DNA of 14,360 nucleotides, taken from NCBI GenBank assembly GCA_964439135.1, contig CAYTNN010000115.1, positions 1-14,360 on the forward strand. The letters are read 5' to 3'. Shown piece by piece: positions 5,621 to 13,701 of this stretch. The position numbers and the translations under genes are program-made. Source of the stretch: JAFGPJ01 sp964439135 (GTDB lineage Bacteria > Planctomycetota > Phycisphaerae > Sedimentisphaerales > Anaerobacaceae). The notes beneath the pieces are model-generated. The model had not been told where the DNA came from and ran no database searches. It saw nothing but the letters and a program-made list of their open reading frames with translations. Numbering within the stretch: the first letter of the stretch is position 1; the number at the start of each line of letters is the position of its first letter.

Positions 5621-6052
5621 ATGAGCTTGAAAATGTGGTCGTTGAAAAAATCGGTATGGGTATTTCACGTCAACGTCGGAGCGTGCAACAATTGCGACAT
5701 TGAGGTTGTGAATATGCTGACGCCGAAGTATGACGTCGAGCGGTTTGGTATCAAGCTGGTCGGTTCTCCCCGGCACGCGGACGCCCTGCTGGTCACCGGG
5801 GTGGGAACCCAACAGGCGGTCATTCGCCTGCGGGAAGTGTATCGTCAGGCCGCCAAGCCCTGTGCCGTTTTTCTCATCGGGGCCTGTGCCTGCGGGACCG
5901 GAATATTCAAGGGCGGCTACCACGTGGCGGGGCCGGTGGACGAAATCATCAGAGAAGTTGATCCCAATGCGATTATCGCTTATGTGCCGGGCTGCCCGCC
6001 GAAGCCGGAAGCGATGATATCCGGCGTGGTTAAGGTGTTATCGGCTTTATAG
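5621..6052 (+). CDS. Group 4 [NiFe] hydrogenase small subunit (MbhJ/NuoB-like)
   Basis: A 143-residue NuoB-type subunit that carries the proximal [4Fe-4S] cluster beside the NiFe site. Likely ligands are C22 and C25 in GACNNCD, a cysteine in the IGACACGTGIF segment (C89 or C91) and C125 in VPGCPPKPE. The C-x2-C-D arrangement is the hydrogenase pattern, not the adjacent CC of complex I NuoB. It lacks the N-terminal twin-arginine signal and the extra clusters of periplasmic hydrogenase small subunits, so it is cytosol-facing. AAGGTGA just before the ATG is a good ribosome site. A second ATG four codons in is less well placed. It sits in the usual J-K-L order with the next two genes. The call is firm; the exact group 4 subclass is not decided here. 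Confidence 0.9.
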   Translation: MSLKMWSLKKSVWVFHVNVGACNNCDIEVVNMLTPKYDVERFGIKLVGSPRHADALLVTGVGTQQAVIRLREVYRQAAKPCAVFLIGACACGTGIFKGGYHVAGPVDEIIREVDPNAIIAYVPGCPPKPEAMISGVVKVLSAL

Positions 6053-6065
6053 ACAGGATATAAAT

Positions 6066-6506
6066 ATGCAGCAGGAAGAATTGAAGAACAGGTTGTCCGA
6101 AGTAAAGGACAAACTCATCGGCATCGAAGAAACGACAAAGAGAAGAATATTCCTGTTATGTGAAGCCGGGAACGCGTATGCCGTCAACAAGTTTCTATTT
6201 GAAGAATTGCCTTTGAGATTTGTGATTGCAACCGGTATTGATTCCGACGATTGTTTTGAAATCCTGTATCATTTTTCAAATGACGAATCCGGTTGCGTCG
6301 TTACGGTAAAAGCCTTCATCCGCGACCGCGAGAAGCCGTCAATCGAATCGATTACACCGTTTATGCCTGCTGCCGAATGGATTGAAAGAGAAATACATGA
6401 CCTGCTGGGGATCAATTTTGAGAACCATCCTAATTTAAGAAGACTGATTCTGGCCGATGATTGGCCTGAAGGTGTTTATCCGTTGAGGAAAGAAGTGAAG
6501 AAATGA
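6066..6506 (+). CDS. NuoC/MbhK-like hydrogenase subunit
   Basis: A 146-residue NuoC-type (30 kDa complex I subunit) protein. The conserved C-terminal block is plain: EWIEREIHDLLGINF, then HPNLRRLI and DDWPEGVYPLRK near the end. The N-terminal half is a variable alpha/beta domain with little conservation. It has no metal-binding motif and acts as a structural partner that binds the NuoD-like catalytic subunit; in E. coli HycE the two are fused. AGGA (6055-6058) lies seven bases before the ATG. The stop overlaps the large-subunit start by four bases (ATGA), implying translational coupling and equal amounts. Confidence 0.9.
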   Translation: MQQEELKNRLSEVKDKLIGIEETTKRRIFLLCEAGNAYAVNKFLFEELPLRFVIATGIDSDDCFEILYHFSNDESGCVVTVKAFIRDREKPSIESITPFMPAAEWIEREIHDLLGINFENHPNLRRLILADDWPEGVYPLRKEVKK

Positions 6507-7720
6507 AAAAAGCAATGCAAAAGCCGATTCTTGCGGTCGGGCCGTTTCACCCGTTACAGGAAGAAATGGAGTTCTTCCAGCTCACCTTAGATGGTGAAAT
6601 AGTAACCGATATTGATGTGAGGATATCTTACAACCATAGGGGTATTGAGGGAATCAGTGAGACATTACAGTTTGACCAGGTGCCTTTTCTGGTCAGCCGC
6701 GTTTGTGGAATCTGCTCAGCCTCACACCCTTTGGCTTATGTACAGGCGGTTGAGGACATTGTTGGTGTCCAGCCGCCTGAGAGGGCCCTTTATGTGCGTA
6801 CAATCATCAACGAGTTGGAACGCATCCATAGCCATATGCTCTGGGTGGGCTTGGCAGGGCACTTCATCGGTTACGATACTGTGTTTATGTGGGCGTGGAA
6901 ATATCGCGAGCCGGTGCTCGATTTACTTGAGGAAATCTCCGGCAACAGAAACAATTACGGCAATGTTCGGGTCGGGGGCTGCCGGGAAGATATCCCGGAT
7001 GAAATTATACCCAAGATATTAAAAGATATCGACTTTCTTGAGCGGAAGGTCGAAATGCTCACAAAAGCCGTACTTGACGATCCTGTTCTGCACGCCCGGC
7101 TTAAAGGTGTTGGCATTTTGAGCAAGGAAGATGCCGTAGCATACGCGGTAACCGGCCCGACGGCCAGGGGCAGCGGCATTGATATCGACGTGCGGCATGA
7201 CGATCCCTATGCCGCTTACAGTGATTTGGACTGGAACGTCATCAGTCAGCCTGAAGGAGATGTGTTCGCAAAGGCTGTTGTTCGCCTGCTCGAAGTCCTG
7301 GAAGCCGTTAAAATGATTAAAGAAGCGCTCAACAAGCTTCCGAAGGGCCCTGTCGCTGTAGAGGTAAAGGAAATCCCGCCCGGCGAAGGGTGCGGTCGTG
7401 CAGAGGCTCCGAGGGGCGAAACATTTCATTATGTCCGCAGCGATGGCGGTAACAGGCCCATTCGCCACAAGATCAGAGCGCCCAGTTTTGTCAATGTACC
7501 CTCATTTAGGGCTTCATGCATCGGTCAGCATATCGCCGACGTGACACTTACGCTCGCATCGGTCGATCCATGCTATAGCTGCACAGAGAGGCTCGCAGTC
7601 GTTGACTCGCACAACAACGTCATCCACGATTACGAAACGCTGCTGCGAATGAGTCGCGAGAAGACGGCACGGATTCGGAAGGAAATTGGCGCACCGGAAC
7701 TGAAGTTGGAGGATTTATAA
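6503..7720 (+). CDS. Group 4 [NiFe] hydrogenase large (catalytic) subunit, MbhL-like
   Basis: A 405-residue NuoD-related protein that is a true hydrogenase: it keeps all four Ni-binding cysteines, C68 and C71 in RVCGICSASH and C357 and C360 in DPCYSCTER. Complex I NuoD has lost these. The conserved HRGIE (45-49) is also present. It would reduce protons to H2, or oxidise H2, on the cytosolic side, receiving electrons through the NuoB-like subunit. After R363 of the second motif there is a 42-residue tail. In related enzymes such as HycE a tail is removed by a specific endopeptidase after an arginine at this place; no such protease gene is in the window. Compact size and motifs fit Mbh/Ech-like enzymes. 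Subgroup (4d, 4e, 4g or other) needs classification. It overlaps the NuoC-like gene by four bases. Confidence 0.95.
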   Translation: MKKAMQKPILAVGPFHPLQEEMEFFQLTLDGEIVTDIDVRISYNHRGIEGISETLQFDQVPFLVSRVCGICSASHPLAYVQAVEDIVGVQPPERALYVRTIINELERIHSHMLWVGLAGHFIGYDTVFMWAWKYREPVLDLLEEISGNRNNYGNVRVGGCREDIPDEIIPKILKDIDFLERKVEMLTKAVLDDPVLHARLKGVGILSKEDAVAYAVTGPTARGSGIDIDVRHDDPYAAYSDLDWNVISQPEGDVFAKAVVRLLEVLEAVKMIKEALNKLPKGPVAVEVKEIPPGEGCGRAEAPRGETFHYVRSDGGNRPIRHKIRAPSFVNVPSFRASCIGQHIADVTLTLASVDPCYSCTERLAVVDSHNNVIHDYETLLRMSREKTARIRKEIGAPELKLEDL

Positions 7721-7721
7721 A

Positions 7722-9602
7722 TTGGATAAGATTCTGCTTGTTCCTGTTTTTCTGCCGCTGATAGCAGGCTTTGTTATGCTGTTTTTGCCGAACAGACTAA
7801 GGTCCATATCGAGTGTGCTAACGCTGGTAATATCGATCGTCACATTCGTGCTGGGCATTACGATATTTACCGGCGGCAAGGCTCAGTGCGCATGGTCCAT
7901 CCTGCATCTCAGCGAGCGATTCGGCGGCCACGAATTAGTGTTGATGCTCAGCGCCAAACCGCTCGGCGCGTTTATGCTGATGTTCGCGATGGGCTTCGGC
8001 CTGTTGATTACTCTATATTCGCTCAAGGCCATCGGGCAAGACATGATACGGGCGAATGAATACTATGGCGCAATCCTGCTTACGATAGGCGGCTCGGCGG
8101 GAATATTGCTGTCAAATCACCTGTTGTTTCTGTTGATATTCTGGGAGATTGTGACAGTTTCGCTGTATATTTTAATCACGACAGGCGGAAGAAATTCTAA
8201 TTTTGCAGCTACGAAAACTTTTGTGATGATCGGGGCATCCGATGCTGCTTTCATGCTCGGCGTGTTTTTAGTCTGGGCGATTTCAGGAACTTTTGTTATC
8301 TCAGATATTAGCCTGATGACTACTTCGGCTTTGTCGATCATAGCCTTCCTATTGCTTATGATTGCCGCCATTACCAAAGCGGGAGCAATGCCACTGCATA
8401 CCTGGCTGCCCACGAGCGGTGAATATGCACCAGCCTCTGTTATGGCGCTCTTGCCGGCCGCGATTGATAAACTTTTGGGCATTTATCTTCTGGTCGTTGT
8501 AACGTGGGAAATATTTATCATCAAGCCAGGGGTTCTGACGACTATCCTGGCAATCATTGGTGCGGCGACTATTATTATTGCCGTGATGGTTGCCATGGTT
8601 CAGCACAATCTCAAAAAGCTGCTCTCCTATCACGCGATCAGTCAGGTCGGCTATATGGTCCTTGGCATCGCAACCGGAACCCCGGTGGGTATTGCAGGCG
8701 GACTGCTACATATGCTCAACCATGCAATCTATAAATGCTGTCTGTTCTTATGCGGTGGCGCAGTTGAACAAGCAGCAGGCACCGCCGAGCTGGAAAGGCT
8801 CGGGGGCCTGGGCAAAAAAATGCCGATTACTTTCATTACATGCCTGATTGCTGCCCTGAGCATTTCCGGCGTACCACCATTTAACGGATTCGTTTCCAAG
8901 TGGATGGTTTATCAAGGCGTGATTAAGATGGGAACGACAGAAACCGGTTGGGCCACGGGTTTATGGCCCATCTGGCTGACCTGCGCCATGTTCGGAAGTG
9001 CGCTGACCCTCGCTTCGTTCGTCAAGCTAATCCATTCAGTGTTCCTTTCGCGGCTGCCCGACAAACTTCAGGGAGTAAAGGAGGTTTCCCACATCCAGAC
9101 GATTCCGATGGTCGTACTTGCCCTGCTGTGCGTGTTCTTCGGAGTTTTCTATAAAGTCCCGCTCAACCTTTTCATTTATCCGGCATTGAATTCCCTGAAC
9201 ATAGTGGCGGAAGGCACAATTTTCGGTACATGGCAATCCGGCCTTGCGACGATTTTGATCATCGCCGGCATTGGAATCGGCCTGCTCATCTGGGTGATTG
9301 GAAAATTCTCGAAGAATATCAGAATCGTTCCAACGTGGACATGCGGCGAGGTACAGAAGAACGACGATATGATAATACCCGGAACGCACTTCTACAAAAC
9401 CGTCTCGCAAATGGGCGGATTGAAACAGCTATATAAGGGCCAGGAAAAAGGATATTTCGATGTATATGACCAGGGCGGCAGGTGCGGATTGACGCTGACT
9501 GCGTTCCTGCGATGGCTCCATTCCGGGGTGCTGCCCATATATTTGACATGGGTCGTTGTAGGATTACTGGTTGTCCTGTTCGTGGTTTGTGACATTTGGT
9601 GA
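7722..9602 (+). CDS. MrpA N-terminal / NuoL-like antiporter subunit
   Basis: A 626-residue membrane protein with the 14-helix NuoL/MrpA antiporter fold plus a C-terminal extension with about two more helices. Residues matching those for ion transfer in NuoL are present: E142 (FWEIVTVSLYIL), K219 (ITKAGAMPLHTWLP), K250 (AAIDKLLG), H304, H330/H334 and K338 (HMLNHAIYK), and K393 (GFVSKW). The extension has TWTCGE, a cytosolic segment and HSGVLPIYLTW, resembling the region of MrpA before its C-terminal domain. Together with the next gene (187 aa) the total of about 813 residues equals a full MrpA. The start is TTG 7722, supported by GGAGG (7708-7712) inside the end of the hydrogenase gene, one base after its stop. 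It begins a run in the canonical Mrp order. HyfB-like is the alternative name. Confidence 0.85.
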   Translation: MDKILLVPVFLPLIAGFVMLFLPNRLRSISSVLTLVISIVTFVLGITIFTGGKAQCAWSILHLSERFGGHELVLMLSAKPLGAFMLMFAMGFGLLITLYSLKAIGQDMIRANEYYGAILLTIGGSAGILLSNHLLFLLIFWEIVTVSLYILITTGGRNSNFAATKTFVMIGASDAAFMLGVFLVWAISGTFVISDISLMTTSALSIIAFLLLMIAAITKAGAMPLHTWLPTSGEYAPASVMALLPAAIDKLLGIYLLVVVTWEIFIIKPGVLTTILAIIGAATIIIAVMVAMVQHNLKKLLSYHAISQVGYMVLGIATGTPVGIAGGLLHMLNHAIYKCCLFLCGGAVEQAAGTAELERLGGLGKKMPITFITCLIAALSISGVPPFNGFVSKWMVYQGVIKMGTTETGWATGLWPIWLTCAMFGSALTLASFVKLIHSVFLSRLPDKLQGVKEVSHIQTIPMVVLALLCVFFGVFYKVPLNLFIYPALNSLNIVAEGTIFGTWQSGLATILIIAGIGIGLLIWVIGKFSKNIRIVPTWTCGEVQKNDDMIIPGTHFYKTVSQMGGLKQLYKGQEKGYFDVYDQGGRCGLTLTAFLRWLHSGVLPIYLTWVVVGLLVVLFVVCDIW

Positions 9603-9609
9603 GGTCGAC

Positions 9610-10173
9610 ATGACTATATTTTACATTTTGATGATTTTTATCGTTATCGCGAGCCTGATCGCGGTGGAAACCACAGATCTGCTTAGTTCAGTGATATGTA
9701 TCGGGGCAATGGGATTCGGCGTTTCGTTGGTGTTCCTGTTTTTGCGGGCTCCTGATATCGCAATCACTCAGATTGTTGTCGAAGTCCTGGGTCTGATTAT
9801 CCTGATTCGCGCCACGATTTCGCGAGATCTGACTTTCATCAGCGGCGACAAGGAGTTTTTCGGAACGGTTGTTTCCGTAGCGATTATTTTCGTGATTTTC
9901 CTTGCCGGCCTGAGAGTTTTCGAGACTCTGCCCGAATTCGGAACCGCTATTTTCACCCAGGTTCCCAATGCCGCCTCCCAGACATATATCAGCCAGGGCC
10001 TTGAAAAAACAGGAGCGGCAAACCTGGTATCCTCGGTGATTCTGGATTTTCGTGCCTACGATACGCTCGGTGAGGCGGCCGTACTGTTTACCTCGATTAT
10101 CGGGGCCACTGTTCTGTTGCGAAGAAAGGCGAAAAATACACCTGAGATATTACAACCGGTATCGGAATCTTAA
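9610..10173 (+). CDS. MrpA C-terminal half (fused MbhD-MbhE-like)
   Basis: A 187-residue membrane protein. Residues 1-75 form a DUF4040/MbhD-like three-helix unit with the conserved APDIAITQIVVEVLG (47-61, including E58). Residues 80-175 form an MbhE/MrpA C-terminal unit with NLVSSVILDFRAYDTLGE (138-155), close to the MrpA signature NVVNVILVDFRGFDTLGE. In Pyrococcus Mbh these are two separate proteins; in Mrp antiporters both are the tail of MrpA. Here they form one gene separate from the antiporter domain. The frame is open upstream to 9571, but ATG 9610 with GGTGAGG (9598-9604) is the likely start. It lies eight bases after the MrpA-N stop and in another frame. It probably lines the ion pathway next to MrpB, C, F and G. 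Confidence 0.85.
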   Translation: MTIFYILMIFIVIASLIAVETTDLLSSVICIGAMGFGVSLVFLFLRAPDIAITQIVVEVLGLIILIRATISRDLTFISGDKEFFGTVVSVAIIFVIFLAGLRVFETLPEFGTAIFTQVPNAASQTYISQGLEKTGAANLVSSVILDFRAYDTLGEAAVLFTSIIGATVLLRRKAKNTPEILQPVSES

Positions 10174-10197
10174 GATTTTCCCGGAGGTATTAATACA

Positions 10198-10647
10198 ATG
10201 CAGGGAATGACAATAATAGTTAAAACGATCAGTAGTTGGGTCAAGGTGCTGATTGTACTTTTCGGTATTTATATTATATTGTTCGGCCACCTTACGCCGG
10301 GAGGCGGATTTGCCGGAGGAGTGATTCTGGCTTCTTCCTACGTTTTGCTTATGCTGGCGTTCGGCGGGGAGTTCGTAAAGAAAGACCTGCCCCTGTCCCT
10401 TGTCTCGAAACTCGACTGCCTGGGGGCGTTCATGTTTATTCTGATCGCAATTTTAGGACTTGTCTTTGGCGGGACCTTCTTTGTTAATTTCATGGTTGAG
10501 AAGTATGGCCAGCCATTACATCTTTTGAGTGCCGGCACGATACCGTTTTCGAACATCGCAATTGGTCTTAAAGTTGGCGCTTCTCTGTTTTTAGTCATCT
10601 TCAGCCTTTCGACCTGTTGTAAGGCCGGAGAATTAGATAGCCACTGA
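10198..10647 (+). CDS. MrpB/MnhB-like subunit (MbhF-like)
   Basis: A 149-residue protein with four predicted helices and the MnhB-domain signature GHLTPGGGFAGGVI (30-43). MrpB is a small membrane subunit found in Mrp sodium/proton antiporters and, as MbhF, in Mrp-linked hydrogenases. It packs with MrpA-C, C, F and G in the part thought to carry sodium. The start ATG 10198 has GGAGG (10183-10187) ten bases upstream, which favours it over ATG 10207. It follows the MrpA-C gene by 24 bases. It ends in a short polar tail with a double cysteine (STCCKAG), not a known motif. Confidence 0.9.
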   Translation: MQGMTIIVKTISSWVKVLIVLFGIYIILFGHLTPGGGFAGGVILASSYVLLMLAFGGEFVKKDLPLSLVSKLDCLGAFMFILIAILGLVFGGTFFVNFMVEKYGQPLHLLSAGTIPFSNIAIGLKVGASLFLVIFSLSTCCKAGELDSH

Positions 10648-10663
10648 AAAAGGAGTCAGAACG

Positions 10664-11026
10664 ATGCTTTATGCGTTGTGCTTTTTATTGTTTATGATCG
10701 GGCTGTATTGTGCGGTCGTCAAAAAGAATATGGTCAAGATTGTTGTCGGTATTCTGATTATGGAATACGCCGTGAATCTTTTCCTGATAATGCTTGGGTA
10801 TAGACATAGCGGCGTAGCTCCGATTATAGACAAAAGCTACCTGGAATCGCAGGCCGCTCTGAACAACTTTGTGAGCAGTTCCGTTGACCCGCTGCCCCAG
10901 GCGCTCGTGCTTACCGCAATTGTAATCAGCCTGGGTTCGTTAGCGCTTATGATTTCGATATGCATCAGGACTTACGAGAAATACGGCACCTTCGATATTA
11001 CGGAAATTAGGAGGTTAAGAGGATGA
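10664..11026 (+). CDS. MrpC/MnhC-like subunit (MbhG-like, NuoK family)
   Basis: A 120-residue, three-helix protein homologous to complex I NuoK. The acidic residue of the second helix (E34 in LIMEYAVNLF) and the conserved DPLPQALVLTAIVI (75-88) are intact. NuoK/MrpC subunits lie between the antiporter-like subunits and the anchor and take part in relaying charge. AGGAG (10651-10655) precedes the ATG by eight bases. The 3' end carries AGGAGG (11009-11014), the ribosome site of the next gene, and the two genes overlap by ATGA, typical of mrpC-mrpD. Confidence 0.92.
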   Translation: MLYALCFLLFMIGLYCAVVKKNMVKIVVGILIMEYAVNLFLIMLGYRHSGVAPIIDKSYLESQAALNNFVSSSVDPLPQALVLTAIVISLGSLALMISICIRTYEKYGTFDITEIRRLRG

Positions 11027-12537
11027 GCATACCCCTGCCTGCTTTTGTTGCGATCCCTCTGGCAACGGCATTTTTGCTCCCGATGTTCGGCAAGCGAGGA
11101 AAGGATGCCGCGACGGTCGTCGCCAACATTGCGACCATATTATTGCTGGTCCTCGCCGTCTCATGCATCGGCGAGTCCGGCGTCTATGAAATAGGCAAGT
11201 GGCCCATTCCTCTTGGAATTAATCTTGTTCTCGACGGCTTAAGCTCCCTATTGCTTTTAGCCATTGGTGTCGTAACGGCCGCCGTGATGCTTTTTAGTGC
11301 CGGATATATGGAGCAGTACACGGCAAAGCCGAAATTCCTCAGCCTGTTTCTGCTTATGGTCGCCGGCATGAACGGCGTCGTACTTTCGGGAGATATCTTT
11401 AACTTGTTTGTCTTCCTGGAAATTGCCTCGATCGCATCTTACGCGCTTGTCGGCTTCGGCTGCGGGCACGAAGAGTTTGAGGCTGCCTTCAAGTATATGG
11501 TACTCGGCAGCATCGCTTCTATATTCGTCCTTTTTGGGATTGGCCTTGTATACGGCAATACCGGTACCCTGAATATGGCCCACATCTCAAAAGCGATCCA
11601 GAGTTCGGGCATGAACGCAGGGCTTGGTTTTGCTTTGGCGTTGTTTATTGTCGGCTTCAGCCTTAAGGCCGCGCTGGTTCCTTTCCATGCATGGCTGCCC
11701 GATGCGCATCCATCGGCTCCTGCTCCGATTTCCGCCATGCTCTCCGGCGTGCTGATAAAAACGCTTGGTGTTTATGCACTTGCGAGAGTGGTATTCAATA
11801 TTTTCGGTGTTTCAGTCCCCGTCGGATGGCTGTTGATCGTACTCGGCATTTTGAGCATGGTTATAGGTGTGTTCCTGGCAGTCGGTCAATGGGACCTCAA
11901 GCGGCTGCTGGCATATCACAGCATCTCACAGATGGGCTACGTTGTTCTTGGGCTCGGTATAGGCGCACTTATCCTGGCTCGGGGCGGCGAGATGAAGTGG
12001 GCGGCATTGGCGATACTTGGAGGGTTGTTCCACATGGTCAATCACGCCGTGTTCAAATCACTGCTGTTTCTTACCAGCGGTTCGATTGAGATGGCCACGG
12101 GGACCAGACAGCTCAAGCAGTTAGGTGGGTTGGCCGAGAGGATGCCTTTTACGAGAGCTACGTGCACCCTTGCATCGGCAGCTATCTCCGGCGTTCCTCC
12201 TTTCAACGGTTTTTGGAGTAAATTGATTCTTATAATGGCAACTGTTCAGGCGGGATTCTACGGCCTTGGAGCGGTGACCGTTCTTGTTAGCCTGATAACT
12301 CTAATATCGTTCCTCAAAGTTCAGCGTTATGTATTTCTTGGCGAGCTGCCTGAAAACCTCCGCCAAGTTAAAGAAAATGGAGGCTCGATGCTTATCGGCA
12401 TGGTATTTTTGGCTTGTTTGTGTGTCCTCATGGGATTGCTCGTGCTGGTGCCCGGCTTGAGGGACAGTATTCTGGAGCCGGCTGTCAGGGTCTTGATGGA
12501 CGGGCATAAATATTCTGATATTGTTGCGGGAATGTGA
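11023..12537 (+). CDS. MrpD-like antiporter subunit (MbhH-like, NuoM/N family)
   Basis: A 504-residue, 14-helix antiporter-like protein of MrpD/MbhH type. Key residues are E133 (FVFLEIASIASYAL), K215 and H222 (SLKAALVPFHAWLP), K246 (SGVLIKTLG), the YHSISQMGY segment, HMVNHAVFK and SGVPPFNGFWSK. Length matches MrpD and it lacks the C-terminal extension of the MrpA-like protein. It is the second large ion-channel subunit of the operon, whereas Pyrococcus Mbh has only one (MbhH), so two translocation sites are possible. The strong AGGAGG site and ATGA overlap with the mrpC-like gene support the start. Confidence 0.92.
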   Translation: MSIPLPAFVAIPLATAFLLPMFGKRGKDAATVVANIATILLLVLAVSCIGESGVYEIGKWPIPLGINLVLDGLSSLLLLAIGVVTAAVMLFSAGYMEQYTAKPKFLSLFLLMVAGMNGVVLSGDIFNLFVFLEIASIASYALVGFGCGHEEFEAAFKYMVLGSIASIFVLFGIGLVYGNTGTLNMAHISKAIQSSGMNAGLGFALALFIVGFSLKAALVPFHAWLPDAHPSAPAPISAMLSGVLIKTLGVYALARVVFNIFGVSVPVGWLLIVLGILSMVIGVFLAVGQWDLKRLLAYHSISQMGYVVLGLGIGALILARGGEMKWAALAILGGLFHMVNHAVFKSLLFLTSGSIEMATGTRQLKQLGGLAERMPFTRATCTLASAAISGVPPFNGFWSKLILIMATVQAGFYGLGAVTVLVSLITLISFLKVQRYVFLGELPENLRQVKENGGSMLIGMVFLACLCVLMGLLVLVPGLRDSILEPAVRVLMDGHKYSDIVAGM

Positions 12538-12555
12538 TAATAAGGATTTAATCGT

Positions 12556-13059
12556 ATGAGACGACTGATTTATTTTGTACTGGCATTTATAATCTGGATT
12601 CTGCTGACCTGGCCGGTAGTGGATGGGAAGATTGACGTTCAGGTAGTGGTCGCGGGTTTGATAGCGTCGGTCATCGTTTCGGTATTGTTCCACGAAATAC
12701 TGCCGAAAGAGCACCATATATTTATTTCGCCGGTCCGCATATTCTGGTTTCTGCTGTACGTGCCGGTCTTCTTTTATTATGTCATCAAGGCGAATCTTGA
12801 TGTCGTCTATCGCGCGCTGCATCCCAAAATGCCGATCAATCCCGGGATCGTCAAAATCAAAACTAACCTTAAAACAGCGTCCGGCATAACGGCACTTGCC
12901 AATTCCATTACTTTGACGCCGGGCACTTTGACCATGGATTTAACCGAAGACGGCTTCCTGTACGTACATTGGATTAATGTCAAATCCACCGACATCGACG
13001 AAGCGACAAAATTCATCAGCCAGAGGTTTGAATGGTTTTTGAAAAGGATATTCGAATAG
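12556..13059 (+). CDS. MrpE/MnhE-like subunit (MbhA-like)
   Basis: A 167-residue protein with two or three N-terminal helices (roughly 1-75) and a soluble C-terminal domain. The conserved ANSITLTPGTLTMDL and FLYVHWI segments define the MnhE family. MrpE is an accessory subunit at the end of the Mrp membrane domain; its role is structural or in assembly. AAGGA (12542-12546) lies nine bases before the ATG. It follows mrpD by 18 bases, and a GC hairpin starts five bases after its stop. Confidence 0.92.
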   Translation: MRRLIYFVLAFIIWILLTWPVVDGKIDVQVVVAGLIASVIVSVLFHEILPKEHHIFISPVRIFWFLLYVPVFFYYVIKANLDVVYRALHPKMPINPGIVKIKTNLKTASGITALANSITLTPGTLTMDLTEDGFLYVHWINVKSTDIDEATKFISQRFEWFLKRIFE

Positions 13060-13063
13060 AAAC

Positions 13064-13077
13064 GCGCCGTTCGGCGC
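13064..13077. repeat. Intercistronic GC hairpin between mrpE and mrpF
   Basis: GCGCCG (13064-13069) and CGGCGC (13072-13077) are perfect complements; as RNA this gives a 5-bp GC stem with a GUUC loop. It begins five bases after the mrpE stop and ends ten bases before the mrpF ribosome site. No T-run follows, so it is more likely a mRNA processing or stability element than a terminator. Confidence 0.5.
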
Positions 13078-13098
13078 CGTGTTGACCGAGAGGTAACT

Positions 13099-13365
13099 AT
13101 GGAAACATTCGCACTTTTACTTTACATCGGCTTATTAGCCTGTTGTTTCCTGTGCCTGTATCGCATAGGTCGGGGCCCAAGCGCTCCTGACAGGACCGTT
13201 GCGATCGACATATTAGGCACCGTCATCGTGGGTTTCTGTGCCGTCCTGGGGCTGGTGACGGGGAAAGATTTCTATCTTAATGTTGCTCTGGCCTGGGCGC
13301 TGCTGAGCTTTATAGGAACGATCGCGCTGGCGAAGTTTTTGGAGGGCAGAAGTTTCGATGATTGA
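13099..13365 (+). CDS. MrpF/MnhF-like subunit (MbhB-like)
   Basis: An 88-residue protein with three helices. It has the MrpF signature RGPSAPDRTVAID (25-37), including the conserved aspartates D31 and D37 that in MrpF are linked to ion passage. GAGAGG (13088-13093) is a good ribosome site. The stop overlaps the next gene by eight bases, as usual for mrpF-mrpG pairs. It belongs to the small-helix bundle with MrpB, C and G. Confidence 0.92.
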   Translation: METFALLLYIGLLACCFLCLYRIGRGPSAPDRTVAIDILGTVIVGFCAVLGLVTGKDFYLNVALAWALLSFIGTIALAKFLEGRSFDD

Positions 13366-13687
13366 TATCTTAGGCTATATATTGATGGTGATTGGAGTTC
13401 TGTTCGACATATTCGGCTGTATCGGACTGGTACGTTTCCCCGATGTGTACAACCGTCTGCAGGCCGCAACGAAATGCGTGACTCTGGGTACTGTTGCTCT
13501 TTTGGTGGGTGTCGCCTTAACCAGCGGCTGGAGCCCGATGAGCGCCAAGGCGGTCATCTGCGCCGTGTTCATTTTGATAACGTCGCCGACCGCCGCCCAT
13601 GCCATCGCCAAGGGAGCGTATGCCAGCGGCGTGGAACTGTGGGAAAATAGCGTCGTTGACAAATACGCAGAGGAAGTCGAAAAGTAA
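13358..13687 (+). CDS. MrpG/MnhG-like subunit (MbhC-like)
   Basis: A 109-residue protein with three helices and the MrpG signature GLVRFPDVYNRLQAATK (23-39), in which Q replaces the histidine often seen before AATK. The conserved SPTAAHAIAKGAY motif follows. GGAGGG (13341-13346) inside mrpF precedes the ATG by 11 bases. It is the last gene of the canonical Mrp order, and a hairpin follows it before the ferredoxin gene. Confidence 0.92.
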   Translation: MIDILGYILMVIGVLFDIFGCIGLVRFPDVYNRLQAATKCVTLGTVALLVGVALTSGWSPMSAKAVICAVFILITSPTAAHAIAKGAYASGVELWENSVVDKYAEEVEK

Positions 13688-13701
13688 CAAGAAATCCTGA
13701 T

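Noticed and set aside
4538..7720. Complex I or Mbx/Mbs-type (non-hydrogenase) core
   Set aside because: The large subunit keeps both CxxC motifs for Ni binding and the small subunit has CxxCD rather than adjacent cysteines, so it is a hydrogenase.
9571..9610. Frameshift mutation breaking mrpA
   Set aside because: The downstream part has its own ATG and a GGTGAGG ribosome site, and split versions occur in Mbh-type systems. A natural split is simpler, though an error cannot be fully excluded.
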